A stretch of 64,000 nucleotides of DNA from Streptomyces sp. WMMB303. GTDB taxonomy: Bacteria > Actinomycetota > Actinomycetes > Streptomycetales > Streptomycetaceae. The stretch lies in NCBI RefSeq assembly GCF_029351045.1, contig NZ_JARKIN010000001.1, positions 2,920,001 through 2,984,000 on the forward strand, read 5' to 3'. This document shows positions 25,302 to 33,720 of the stretch, piece after piece (the stretch's first letter is position 1; each line of letters starts with the position of its first letter). The notes below the pieces were generated by a model. That model had not been told where the DNA came from. It saw only the letters and a list, made by a program, of their open reading frames with translations, and did not search any database. Position numbers and translations under genes: made by a program.

Positions 25302-26243
25302 TCAGCCACCCGCGGGGAGGGTCGCCCGGAGGAAGGGCTCCACGACGCGGCGCCAGTCGTCGGGCTGGTCGTAGTGGATCAGGTGCCCGGCCTCCGTGAC
25401 CTCCGCGTAGATTCCGCGCGGCAGCACCCGCACCATCTCCTGGGCCTCGGCCCGGCCCAGTTCGCCGTCGAGACCGCGGACGACGAGGGTGGGGCAGCGG
25501 ACCTGGGCGAGTTCGTCCCAGTGCGCGTCGTGCACCCACGCCTCGCGGACCCGCATCATCACCTCGGGGGAGAACACCGGCCGCCAGCCGTCCTCGCGCT
25601 CGGCCATCACCTCGGCGAAGAACTCACCGCGCGAGGGCCGGGAACGCTCCAGCGAGGGATCGTCCTCACCGAACCATCTGCGGACGTCGGCGAGGGTCGC
25701 GAAGGGCACCGGCCACGAGGTGAACCACTCCTGCCACTCGCGCTGCGACTGCTCGCCGAGCGCCGAGGCGCGCATGTCGCTGATCACCAGGGCCTGGACG
25801 AGGTCGGGCCGTTTGGCGGCGAGCTGCCAGGCGGTCAGCGCGCCCATGGCGTGGCCGACGAGCGCGACGGGGGCCAGGCCGAGCTGTTCGAGCGCGGCTT
25901 CCGCGTCCGCGACGTACGCCTCCCGGTCGTAGCGGGCCTCGTCCGGTTTGTCGCTGCGGCCATGGCCGCGCTGGTCCAGGGCGACCGCGCGGTAGCGGTC
26001 GGTGAGCCAGCGGGCAGTGCTCGCCCAGTGCGACGCACGGCCCATGAGTCCGTGCAGTAACAGCACTCCGGGCGGTTTGCGGCGCTGTGACCCGCCCCGG
26101 CCGCCGTCGGGTACGCGGGGGGCCGCACCGGGCTCGGGGGCGCCCCCTGCCACGGCCTCGGGAACGGCCTTGGGCGGGTCGGCGAACTCCCAGGCCGCCA
26201 GGTGGATTCCGTCCACACCCGTCACATCGATCCGTCGCACCAT
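25302..26243 (-). CDS. Alpha/beta hydrolase with Ser-to-Ala at the nucleophile elbow
   Basis: About 313 residues. The core has LLLHGLMGRASHW (oxyanion hole), DQRGHGRSDKP, and the catalytic His in EAGHLIHYDQPD near the C-terminus. The nucleophile elbow reads VALVGHAMGALTAW, so the usual Ser of GHSMG is Ala; the plus strand at about 25845-25855 is unambiguous. Without Ser it cannot act as an esterase by the normal mechanism, so it may be a pseudoenzyme or a ligand-binding protein. The start is uncertain: ATG 26243 was chosen, with GTGs at 26255 and 26261 possible. A LexA-like box lies about 45 bp upstream. Confidence 0.85.
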   Translation of the reverse strand: MVRRIDVTGVDGIHLAAWEFADPPKAVPEAVAGGAPEPGAAPRVPDGGRGGSQRRKPPGVLLLHGLMGRASHWASTARWLTDRYRAVALDQRGHGRSDKPDEARYDREAYVADAEAALEQLGLAPVALVGHAMGALTAWQLAAKRPDLVQALVISDMRASALGEQSQREWQEWFTSWPVPFATLADVRRWFGEDDPSLERSRPSRGEFFAEVMAEREDGWRPVFSPEVMMRVREAWVHDAHWDELAQVRCPTLVVRGLDGELGRAEAQEMVRVLPRGIYAEVTEAGHLIHYDQPDDWRRVVEPFLRATLPAGG

Positions 26244-26285
26244 GCGTCGTGACACCCCCACTCCCGTGACCGCCGCGTCAGACTA

Positions 26286-26301
26286 TCGAACCCTTATTCG
26301 A
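26286..26301. promoter_or_regulatory. LexA (SOS) box-like site
   Basis: TCGAAC-CCTT-ATTCGA differs at one position from the actinobacterial SOS box TCGAAC-N4-GTTCGA. It is about 43-58 bp upstream of the alpha/beta hydrolase start, a sensible operator position. Damage-responsive expression is a hypothesis. Confidence 0.45.
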
Positions 26302-26981
26302 ACAGCCGGGGCTCACGGCGAATACCCCACCTTCGAGTGACAACGTCGCGGGGTTGCCCGCCCTCCCCCGGGGGAGACAGGAACCGGGAGGGCGGCCGAC
26401 CCTGAGAGCTCGGGGCTCCGGGTCGCCGCGGGGGGACATGGGGAGGCGGGGCTCCGGGAGCCGATGGCACCGGAGTCCCGCCTGCTCGGTCCGCCCGAGC
26501 GGGGCGCCGCAGAGCCCGCGGAACACTGCATCGATGGCTCCCCTCCCGGCAGCGACAACGTCGCACGGTACCCACGCGACCGCTTGTGTCCGGGCAACTC
26601 TGGTACGGCGGGCAGATTTTGGGAAGACGCCCATCCCCGGGGGCGGCGCCCGGCGCTCAGCGGGCCGCAGGGCGCACTGGTCAGCGCCGGGGCGCGACGG
26701 ACCGGAGCCGGAGCGTTCGCGACCCGACGCGCCCCCGCCGCAGCCCGGCACACCGGGCCGCGCCTCGCTCCCACACGCCCCGAAGAGGGCGCCAGAGCGC
26801 ACTACGCGCGCGGCCGGACGGTACGGGCAGTCGATCGGTACCGGCGGCCGGTCGGCGCGGGCAGCCGGTCCTCACGGTGCCGCGCGCCCCTCGGACAGCC
26901 GGCGCCCCCGAACCGCACCCCCGGGCGCCCGACGCGACCGGCACGCCCGACCTGGTGACGGGCAGCCGGTCGGCACGACGC
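26302..26981. other. 680-bp gene-free spacer
   Basis: GC-rich, without any ORF that looks coding on either strand. An 8-bp stem pairs GCCCTCCC near 26358 with GGGAGGGC near 26388. Otherwise it is simply the region between the divergent promoter of the hydrolase and the 3' end of the iron regulator gene. Confidence 0.45.
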
Positions 26982-27677
26982 TCAGCGCTTGGCCACGAAC
27001 ACGTGCGCGGCGATGTCCGTGCCGAGCTCCGCGGCCTCGCCGCTGCTGCCCACCTGGACGCCGCCCGCGGAGCCCGCGTTCACGCTGACGACCGCGCCGG
27101 GCTGCACCCCGGCCCGCCGCAGGGTGTACATCAGCTGCGCGTCCATCTGGATCGGCTCGCCGATCCGGCGGACCACGACGGTCTTGCCGTCCCCGCCCGT
27201 CTCCACGTCGTTGAGGCTGACCAGGCCCTCGTTGAGGAACGGGTCGGCTTCCGCCGGCTCGCCCAGCTCCTCCAGGCCCGGGATCGGGTTGCCGTACGGC
27301 GACTCGGTGGGGTGCCGCAGCAGGTCGAGCACCCGGCGCTCGACCGCCTCGCTCATCACGTGCTCCCAGCGGCACGCCTCCGCGTGCACCTGCTCCCACT
27401 CCAGGCCGATGACGTCGACCAGCAGGCACTCCGCGAGCCGGTGCTTGCGCATCACGCGCTTGGCGAGCTGCCGGCCCTCGTCCGTCAACTCCAGGTGGCG
27501 GTCCCCGGCGACCGTGACGAGCCCGTCCCGCTCCATCCGCGCGACGGTCTGGCTGACCGTGGGACCGCTCTGGTCCAGGCGCTCGGCGATGCGGGCACGC
27601 ATCGGGACCACACCTTCCTCCTCAAGCTCCAGGATGGTGCGGAGATACATCTCCGTGGTGTCGATGAGTCCTGACAT
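26982..27677 (-). CDS. dmdR1: Iron-dependent repressor, DtxR/IdeR family
   Basis: 231 residues. An N-terminal winged helix ([47 protein letters not shown]) is followed by the metal-binding dimerisation domain with [11 protein letters not shown] and the Cys-Glu-His group [18 protein letters not shown]-terminal SH3/FeoA-like domain follows. Length and sequence match Streptomyces DmdR1, the Fe(II)-dependent repressor of siderophore genes. A full-length ORF on the opposite strand (26989-27684) corresponds to the antisense adm gene described for S. coelicolor. Confidence 0.93.
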   Translation of the reverse strand: MSGLIDTTEMYLRTILELEEEGVVPMRARIAERLDQSGPTVSQTVARMERDGLVTVAGDRHLELTDEGRQLAKRVMRKHRLAECLLVDVIGLEWEQVHAEACRWEHVMSEAVERRVLDLLRHPTESPYGNPIPGLEELGEPAEADPFLNEGLVSLNDVETGGDGKTVVVRRIGEPIQMDAQLMYTLRRAGVQPGAVVSVNAGSAGGVQVGSSGEAAELGTDIAAHVFVAKR

Positions 27678-27684
27678 TGCGTAG
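26989..27684 (+). CDS. Antisense ORF fully overlapping dmdR1 (adm-like)
   Basis: A 231-codon frame on the plus strand, ATG at 26989 to a stop at 27684, spans essentially all of dmdR1 in antiparallel orientation. The product is rich in Ser, Thr, Arg and Pro. In S. coelicolor an antiparallel gene to dmdR1, named adm, was reported to make a protein affecting siderophore and antibiotic production. An open antisense frame is easily produced by high GC bias, so conservation of length is suggestive but not proof of translation here. Confidence 0.4.
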   Translation: MATNTCAAMSVPSSAASPLLPTWTPPAEPAFTLTTAPGCTPARRRVYISCASIWIGSPIRRTTTVLPSPPVSTSLRLTRPSLRNGSASAGSPSSSRPGIGLPYGDSVGCRSRSSTRRSTASLITCSQRHASACTCSHSRPMTSTSRHSASRCLRITRLASCRPSSVNSRWRSPATVTSPSRSIRATVWLTVGPLWSRRSAMRARIGTTPSSSSSRMVRRYISVVSMSPDIA

Positions 27685-27789
27685 CCCCTAGTCAGCTCGT
27701 GCGGTGGCCCTCAAGCAATTCTGACGCATCGCACCGACAACCGCGCCGTCCCGCCCGCGCGCCGGGACCGGCGGGCGGGCACCCGGCGG

Positions 27790-27866
27790 TTGACAGAAGC
27801 GGTTGACAGAAGAATGGTCCAGACCTCAACGTGAGCGCCGTACGGACCGCAACGTGAGCGGCGTAC
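27790..27866 (+). promoter_or_regulatory. Promoter region with duplicated TTGACA, DasR-like site and 17-bp direct repeats
   Basis: GCGGTTGACAGAA occurs twice in tandem, giving TTGACA at 27790-27795 and 27803-27808. TGGTCCAGACCT at 27815-27826 equals the 12-bp chitinase-promoter repeat and closely matches the DasR-responsive element (ACTGGTCTAGACCA core). It sits just downstream of the second TTGACA, where a bound repressor would block polymerase. CAACGTGAGCGSCGTAC is repeated at 27827-27843 and 27850-27866. Together these suggest control of the SIS-domain gene by amino-sugar availability. Confidence 0.6.
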
Positions 27867-27936
27867 TACACAACGGAACCGGGCCGCGGGCAGCACGGAC
27901 GAGGGCCGCGGGGACCACGGACGCGAAGGGCGCGCG

Positions 27937-28716
27937 ATGGGCGAGAAGGCCGAGCTGCCGGAGCAGGCGCACAACACCCTGGCCGAGGACTTCTTCGACG
28001 CGGCCGTCGCGCTGCTGCGGGAAGTCAGGGACGGGGAGGCGGCCGGGATCGCGGCGGCGGGCGAACTGCTCGCGCAGACCGTCGACGAGGGCGGCCGGAT
28101 CTTCGCCTTCGGCGCGGGCCACTCCTCGCTGCCCGCGCAGGACACCGTCTACCGGGCGGGCGGCCTCGCGGTGATGAACCTGCTCAACGTTCCCGGCGCG
28201 GTCGGCGTGGATGTGCACCCCGCCACCCTCGGCAGCGCCCTGGAGCGCGTCTCCGGGCTGGCGGCGGCAGCGCTGGACTCCAGCCCGGCCCGCGCCGGCG
28301 ACGTACTGATCGTCATCTCCCTCTCCGGCCGCAACCCGCTCCCCGTGGAGCTGGCCCTCAACGCGCGGGCGCTCGGCCTCAAGGTCATCGGCGTCACCTC
28401 GGTCGCGTACGCGGCGCAGACCCGGTCCCGGCACACCACCGGCACCTTCCTCAAGGACCACTGCGACCTCGTCGTCGACAGCCGGATCCCGCTCGGCGAC
28501 GCCGAACTGACCGCCGAGGGCGTCGACGCGCCGTTCGCACCCGCCTCCACGGTGGTGACCAGCGCGGTGATGCAGGCCATCGTCGCCACCGCCACCGGGG
28601 CGCTGGCCCGCCGCGGCGTGGAGCCGCCCATGCTCCGCTCGGGGAACGTGGACGGCGGACACGACTGGAACGCCCGCGTCATGGCCGAGTACGCGGACCG
28701 GATCTTCTACCGCTGA
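27937..28716 (+). CDS. SIS-domain phosphosugar-binding protein
   Basis: 259 residues. The SIS fold has IFAFGAGHSSLPAQDTVYRAGG and LIVISLSGRNPLPVELALNARALGLKVIGVTS (the Ser-rich phosphate loop), ending with LRSGNVDGGHDWNARVM. Such proteins bind or isomerise phosphosugars, often amino sugars in the glmS/murQ-like group. A DasR-like operator upstream ties it to N-acetylglucosamine metabolism, consistent with a role for a phospho-amino sugar ligand. The start ATG at 27937 follows GGGCGCGCG, a weak ribosome binding site. Confidence 0.88.
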   Translation: MGEKAELPEQAHNTLAEDFFDAAVALLREVRDGEAAGIAAAGELLAQTVDEGGRIFAFGAGHSSLPAQDTVYRAGGLAVMNLLNVPGAVGVDVHPATLGSALERVSGLAAAALDSSPARAGDVLIVISLSGRNPLPVELALNARALGLKVIGVTSVAYAAQTRSRHTTGTFLKDHCDLVVDSRIPLGDAELTAEGVDAPFAPASTVVTSAVMQAIVATATGALARRGVEPPMLRSGNVDGGHDWNARVMAEYADRIFYR

Positions 28717-28719
28717 CTT

Positions 28720-30297
28720 CTACCGCCGACCGTTCTCCAGCACGCCCGCCAGATCGGCCGCGGCCGCCACGTGCGCGGCGATCTGCTCCGCGTAGTCCGC
28801 GTCCTCCCGGTCGAAGGGGCGGCGGCCCGCGTCCCGCAGGAAGGTGACCACGCCGAGCGACCGGCCGCGGCAGCGCAGCACCGTGCACAGTCCGTGCACG
28901 CTGCCCCGCGGCCACTTGCGCGACCGCGCCCACTCCGCCGCCTCCGGGCCGCGCTGTTCGCCACTGCTGGCCCGCACCGAGGTGCAGCGCTGGTACGCCT
29001 GGAGCGCCGGGTGCCCCTCCGGGTAGGCGACGGGGATGCCGCTGGCGGTACCCGGTTCGATGAACGGCGGCCGTCCGCGTTCGACCGCGGGGGTCAGCGC
29101 GGCCCGCACCAGCCGCGGGTCGCTGGGCGGCAGCGCGTCCAGCGAGGCGTCCCGGGTGCGCGAGGGCTCGGGGCCGGGGTCGGCGGCCAGATCGAGCAGC
29201 GCGTGATCCGCGAAACCGGCCAGCGCGAACTCCAGATGCAGACAGGCGGCCTCGGCCGGGTCGGCGCACTCGGCCGCCGCCCGCGCCGCCCGGTGCAGCT
29301 GACTGTCCCGGAAGCGGAGCTGGGCCGCCTCCCGTTCGGTCCGCTTCTGCGCGGTGACGTCCTGGAAGAGCCAGGCGACACCCAGCGGCACGGGCTCCTC
29401 GGCCAGCGGGGACGCCAACCGCAGGAAGCCGCTGCGCCAGCAGCGGCGGCGGGCCGACTCCGTGGGCACGGCGCCAGCGTCGTCCCCGTCGGTCCCCGCG
29501 CGCCCGGAGCCGCCGCTGCGGCCGGGGCCGCCGGAGTCGTCCTGGGTGGCGGCGGCGTCCTCCCGGCCGGTGTCCGCCGCGTCGGCGCCGCCGCCCGCGC
29601 GGCCCGCCGGCGGGCGCAGCGTCACCCAGAGCTCGGCGGGACCGGGCGGCGCCCCCTCGCCCAGCACGTGCTGGAGCGCGCCCTCCAGCTCCTCCATGCC
29701 CTGCTCCAGCAGCTCGCCCAGCGGGCGGCCGAGCATGGCGGCGCGGGCGGGCACCCGGAAGGCGCGGGCCGCGGACGCGTTGGCGACGGTGGGCCGCAGG
29801 TCGGCGTCGACCAGGACGACGCCCCACGAGGCGTCCTCCAGCAGCGCCTCGCTCAGCGCGATGCAGCGCTCCAGATCGATCTGCGCGTGCACCTCGCTGA
29901 ACGCGCAGTAGACCCCCTTGGGCCGCCCGTCGGCCCCGGTGACGCCGGAGGACTGGATCCGCACCAGCACCCGCCCGCCGTCCTTGGTCAGCAGCGCGAA
30001 CTCGTGGACCTGGCGACCGGGCGAGCTCATCGCACCGAGCAGCCGGCCCTCGACCTCCGGCGCGTCGGCCGGGCGCACCGCCCAGCCGGCCAGGCCCTTG
30101 CGGCCGACGGCCTCCTCCTGCGTCCAGCCCAGCATCCGCTCGGCCTCGCGGTTCCAGTGGGTGACCACGCCGTCCGCGTCGAAGGCGCACAGTGCCGCGT
30201 CCATGCCGTCCAGCAGCGCGGCGAGCAGAAGTTCGTCGTCGGGCCCGCCCTCGTCGTCCGAGGACGACGCGGAGTGAGTCTCGGGTCGAGCGGCCAC
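28720..30297 (-). CDS. PAS/GAF sensor protein without output domain
   Basis: 525 residues. First PAS near residues 25-145 (LLDGMDAALCAFDADGVVTHWNREAERMLGW), second PAS from about 150 (LLEDASWGVVLVDADLRPTVANASAARAF), interrupted by an insert of about 60 residues rich in Gly, Asp and Ser, then VAWLFQDVTAQKRTEREAAQL. A GAF-like domain ends the protein (GLCTVLRCRGRSLGVVTFLRD...DADYAEQIAAHVA). The SpoIIE phosphatase or kinase domain usual in this architecture is absent, so it may signal through a partner. It is convergent with the SIS gene, only 3 bp away. Confidence 0.85.
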   Translation of the reverse strand: MAARPETHSASSSDDEGGPDDELLLAALLDGMDAALCAFDADGVVTHWNREAERMLGWTQEEAVGRKGLAGWAVRPADAPEVEGRLLGAMSSPGRQVHEFALLTKDGGRVLVRIQSSGVTGADGRPKGVYCAFSEVHAQIDLERCIALSEALLEDASWGVVLVDADLRPTVANASAARAFRVPARAAMLGRPLGELLEQGMEELEGALQHVLGEGAPPGPAELWVTLRPPAGRAGGGADAADTGREDAAATQDDSGGPGRSGGSGRAGTDGDDAGAVPTESARRRCWRSGFLRLASPLAEEPVPLGVAWLFQDVTAQKRTEREAAQLRFRDSQLHRAARAAAECADPAEAACLHLEFALAGFADHALLDLAADPGPEPSRTRDASLDALPPSDPRLVRAALTPAVERGRPPFIEPGTASGIPVAYPEGHPALQAYQRCTSVRASSGEQRGPEAAEWARSRKWPRGSVHGLCTVLRCRGRSLGVVTFLRDAGRRPFDREDADYAEQIAAHVAAAADLAGVLENGRR

Positions 30298-30463
30298 CTC
30301 GGCACCCCCTTGTCGCTGTGGCTGTCCGTCGGTTGTGCGTCCGCCCGCAGGTCGCGGCGCGGCGCCCGTCGCGGAGCGCCACGACTCATGTACGGATCAT
30401 TCAACTTGAACGTGACGCACGGCACAGCGAGTTCCCGGAAATCGTTGCCGCCCCGAAATTCGA

Positions 30464-30492
30464 TTGCCGCCCCTCGGGGCGGTGCCTACGGT
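30464..30492 (+). promoter_or_regulatory. Housekeeping-type promoter
   Basis: TTGCCG (30464-30469), 17-nt spacer, TACGGT (30487-30492): a good HrdB-type promoter. The expected transcript start near 30499 would give a short leader to the 12-codon ORF at 30526. Confidence 0.6.
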
Positions 30493-30525
30493 GGGGAGTA
30501 CACAGGAAAGGAGGTGATCCGGCTG

Positions 30526-30564
30526 ATGATCAATCACCGGACGTGTGAGGTGGCTGCGGCCTGA
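30526..30564 (+). CDS. 12-codon ORF with near-perfect anti-16S ribosome binding site
   Basis: ATG at 30526 encodes MINHRTCEVAAA, then TGA. AAAGGAGGTGATCC (30507-30520) is fully complementary to the 16S 3' end and lies 5 nt before the ATG. With the promoter at 30464-30492 this is a complete tiny transcription unit. It could be a leader peptide, a very small protein, or a transcript whose purpose is ribosome capture. The nearest plus-strand gene is citrate synthase, about 1.5 kb on, so cis control of it is doubtful. Confidence 0.55.
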   Translation: MINHRTCEVAAA

Positions 30565-30862
30565 GGCCGACGCCACTAGCGTGACGCCGGTTCGCCGGCC
30601 AATCCACAGCAGTCACCCGGCCCGTGGGCTCGTCGGACTCGTCCGACCGACGCCGTCCGCCGTGCGCGTCTCGCGCGGGGCGGAAGGAGTCGCCCACGGG
30701 CCGTCTGCTGTTCTCCTGCCGCCACCCTCCGCCCCGCTGACCTGTCCCACCGCCCTCACAGACCCGCCCGGCCGCATCGCGGCAGCCCGACGACGGCCCG
30801 GGCCCGCACGGGGCCCGGGGTCGGCCACGAAGCTCACGGGGTCCGGCACGAGCGGGACGCCC

Positions 30863-31606
30863 CTACGGGCAGAGCCGCTCGATGTCCCAGCCGCCGTCCT
30901 CCGACCGGCTGTAGCGCAGCCGGTCGTGCAGCCGGTTCGCCCGGCCCTGCCAGAACTCGACGGTCTCCGGCCGTACCCGGAAGCCGCCCCACTGCGCCGG
31001 GGCCGGAACGTCCTCGCCCTCCGGGTAGCGCTCGGCCAGCTCCGCGTACATCCGGTCCAGCTCCTGGCGGGAGGCCACCCGCGAGGACTGCTCGCTCGCC
31101 CAGGCGCCGAGCTGCGAGCCGTGCGGGCGAGTGCGGAAGTAGGCGGCCGTCTCGTCGCGTCCGGTGCGCTCCGCCGTACCGGAGACGATCACCTGGCGGG
31201 CGATGCCGTGCCAGGGGAAGAGCAGCGAGACGTACGGGTTCGCCTCGATCTCCCGGCCCTTGCGGGAGCCGTAGTTGGTGAAGAAGACGAAGCCCCGCTC
31301 GTCGTGGCGCTTGAGCAGGACGGTACGGGTGCTGGGGCGGCCGCGCTCGTCGGCGGTGGCGCAGATCATGGCGTTGGGCTCGTGCAGCCCGCTTGCGGAC
31401 GCCTGCGCGAACCAGAGCGCGAACTGCGCGAAGGGGTCGGGCGCCAGCTCACTCTCGCTGAGCCCTTCGTACCGGTAGTGGGCGCGCATCGCGGCGGGAT
31501 CGAGGGTGGTCGGATCCGTCGGATCCGAGGTGGCGGTTGCGTCGGCGGGGTCGGCGGCAGCGTCGTCAACGTCATCAGCGTGAGGCACGCCGCCATCTTG
31601 CAGCAT
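30863..31606 (-). CDS. pdxH: Pyridoxamine 5'-phosphate oxidase
   Basis: About 247 residues from ATG 31606; a GTG 18 nt later (VPHADD) is an alternative. The N-terminal 35 residues are Asp/Ala rich. The FMN-binding split-barrel core has [40 protein letters not shown], then [16 protein letters not shown]. The C-terminus is ERLCP, close to the canonical RLxP end that binds PLP. It oxidises PNP/PMP to PLP in vitamin B6 salvage. It is transcribed divergently from citrate synthase, a pairing seen in Streptomyces. Confidence 0.92.
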   Translation of the reverse strand: MLQDGGVPHADDVDDAAADPADATATSDPTDPTTLDPAAMRAHYRYEGLSESELAPDPFAQFALWFAQASASGLHEPNAMICATADERGRPSTRTVLLKRHDERGFVFFTNYGSRKGREIEANPYVSLLFPWHGIARQVIVSGTAERTGRDETAAYFRTRPHGSQLGAWASEQSSRVASRQELDRMYAELAERYPEGEDVPAPAQWGGFRVRPETVEFWQGRANRLHDRLRYSRSEDGGWDIERLCP

Positions 31607-32042
31607 CCGTCCCGGCCGCGGTCGGACAGTCTGCCCGGTGGACGCCGGCCGCACACCTGAACGCCCGGAATCGGCCCCTGTGCCTCATCTCACCCTCCCG
31701 CGCAGCCGCCGGAACCGCCAGAATCCTGCCCCGAGAGCTGTGGCAGTCGTACACCAAGGGCTATCGTTGCCGCTCCGCCCAGCAGCGTGCTCCAGGCCAC
31801 AGGCACGGGAGCGTGAGCAGCCATCGGGGCGGGCATGACCGAGGTGACGGCCCGGTCCGTGAGCCGCGAGGTCGGCAGCGGAACCGTTCAGCCGCACCCG
31901 CACCGCAGACCACGCTGCCCCGCGCAGCCCACGCCGAGTCGCTGCCTCAGCGCAGCCACGCCAGACCGCTGCCCTGTGCAGCCACGCCAGAGGTCGTCCG
32001 CCGTCAGCCCGCCCTGACAGCGCTTTACGAGGGAGCCGCCAG
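31607..32042. other. Divergent promoter region between pdxH and citrate synthase
   Basis: About 435 bases without a supported gene. GCTATCGT near 31760 resembles a -10 for rightward transcription. Imperfect copies of GCCACGCCAGACC/GCAGCCACGCC occur around 31920-31990. The citrate synthase ribosome binding site GAGGGAG lies at 32030-32036. Confidence 0.4.
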
Positions 32043-33134
32043 ATGTCCGACTTCGTACCCGGACTCGAGGGAGTCGTCGCGTTCGAGACGGAGATCGCCG
32101 AACCCGACAAGGAAGGCGGCTCGCTCCGCTACCGCGGGGTCGACATCGAGGACCTGGTCGGCCACGTGTCGTTCGGCAGCGTGTGGGGCCTGCTCGTCGA
32201 CGGCGGCTTCACCCCCGGACTGCCGCCCGCCGAGCCGTTCCCCATCCCGGTGCACTCGGGCGACATCCGGGTGGACGTCCAGTCGGCGCTCGCCATGCTC
32301 GCGCCGGTCTGGGGCCTCAAACCACTGCTCGACATCGACGAGCGCACCGCCCGCGACAACCTGGCACGCGCCGCCGTCATGGCCCTGTCCTACGTCGCGC
32401 AGTCCGCGCGCGGCCAGGGCCTGCCGATGGTGCCGCAGAAGGAGATCGACCAGGCCGACTCGGTCGTCGAGCGCTTCATGCGCCGCTGGCGCGGCGAGCC
32501 CGACCCCAAGCACGTGGCCGCCGTCGACGCCTACTGGACCTCAGCCGCCGAGCACGGCATGAACGCCTCCACCTTCACCGCCCGCGTCATCGCCTCCACC
32601 GGCGCCGACGTGGCCGCCGCACTCTCCGGCGCGGTCGGCGCCATGTCCGGCCCGCTGCACGGCGGAGCGCCCTCCCGGGTGCTCGGCATGATCGAGGAGA
32701 TCGAGCGCACCGGCGACGCGGACGCCTTCGTCAAGCGGCAGCTCGACCAGGGCGAGCGGCTGATGGGCTTCGGCCACCGCGTCTACCGCGCCGAGGACCC
32801 CCGCGCCCGCGTGCTGCGGCGCACCGCCAAGGAACTGGGAGCCCCTCGCTTCGAGGTCGCCGAGGCCCTGGAGAAGGCCGCCCTCGCCGAGCTGCGCGCC
32901 CGCCGCCCCGACCGGGTGCTGGAGACCAACGTCGAGTTCTGGGCCGCCATCGTCCTCGACTTCGCCGAGGTCCCGGCCCACATGTTCACCTCGATGTTCA
33001 CCTGCGCCCGCACCGCCGGCTGGTCGGCGCACATCCTGGAGCAGAAGCGCACCGGCCGCCTCGTCCGCCCCTCCGCCCGCTATGTCGGCCCCGGCCCCCG
33101 GGACCCGCGCGAGGTGGCCGGCTTCTCCGCCTGA
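32043..33134 (+). CDS. Citrate synthase (short actinobacterial type)
   Basis: 363 residues, shorter than the 430-residue GltA type. Catalytic groups are visible: His in SGPLHGGAPSRV, His in MGFGHRVYRAEDPRA, and an Asp/Glu near LDFAEVPAHMFTSMFTCART. RYRGVDIEDLV at the N-terminus is the citrate synthase signature. It condenses oxaloacetate with acetyl-CoA at TCA entry; this subgroup includes enzymes that also use propionyl-CoA. A strong terminator follows at 33154-33188. Confidence 0.92.
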   Translation: MSDFVPGLEGVVAFETEIAEPDKEGGSLRYRGVDIEDLVGHVSFGSVWGLLVDGGFTPGLPPAEPFPIPVHSGDIRVDVQSALAMLAPVWGLKPLLDIDERTARDNLARAAVMALSYVAQSARGQGLPMVPQKEIDQADSVVERFMRRWRGEPDPKHVAAVDAYWTSAAEHGMNASTFTARVIASTGADVAAALSGAVGAMSGPLHGGAPSRVLGMIEEIERTGDADAFVKRQLDQGERLMGFGHRVYRAEDPRARVLRRTAKELGAPRFEVAEALEKAALAELRARRPDRVLETNVEFWAAIVLDFAEVPAHMFTSMFTCARTAGWSAHILEQKRTGRLVRPSARYVGPGPRDPREVAGFSA

Positions 33135-33153
33135 CCCCCGGCCCGGCCCCCGC

Positions 33154-33188
33154 CGTCCCCGCCCCGCGCTCTCGCGGGGGCGGGGACG
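33154..33188 (+). terminator. Terminator of the citrate synthase gene
   Basis: CGTCCCCGCCCC (33154-33165) pairs with GGGGCGGGGACG (33177-33188), with further CGCG pairing inside and a CTCT loop. It lies 20 bp past the stop codon and marks the edge between the conserved core and the accessory island. Confidence 0.85.
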
Positions 33189-33720
33189 TCGGGTGTCGGC
33201 TCAGCGATGCGGGCGCCACCCGGCGAAGGCGACCCGCCCGGTCAGCCGCCGAGCTGCTGCTCCACCACGGCGATATGTTCCCGCAGTACCTCCACAATGG
33301 CGCCGAGGTCTCCCGTTGGGGGAATCGACCGGACATCGTCCACTCCGTTCTCCAGGGCCAAGGAGACGACCGCCTCGATCCGAGCGGGCTGGGGGACATA
33401 TGCGTCTCGCAGCCACTTCGCGAACCCCGCACCGTGGAGGGGCGTTGCCAGTCTGAGCAAGACCGAGCCGGTCCGGGGGAAGGGCGTGCTCACGATGCCT
33501 TCCAGCCACTCACCCGGCATGAGCTCGATTTCGAAGCTCAGTGACTGCGCCTCACGGGGCCCCAGAGCACCCTCTTCTTGAGAGACCGAAGAGTCCGGGA
33601 AAGACTGACTCAGAGCCTGACCGAACCCGGAAAGAGTGAGGTTCCAGCCAGCGGCGTCCTCTTCGGGTGGGGTGAAGATGAAGTCGTACCGCAATGGTTC
33701 TTCGCTGACGCCCATATCTA

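Noticed and set aside
30505..30522. Possible fragment of the 16S rRNA 3' end
   Set aside because: Identity is limited to the anti-Shine-Dalgarno complement and is correctly placed before an ATG, so it is a ribosome binding site, not rRNA debris.
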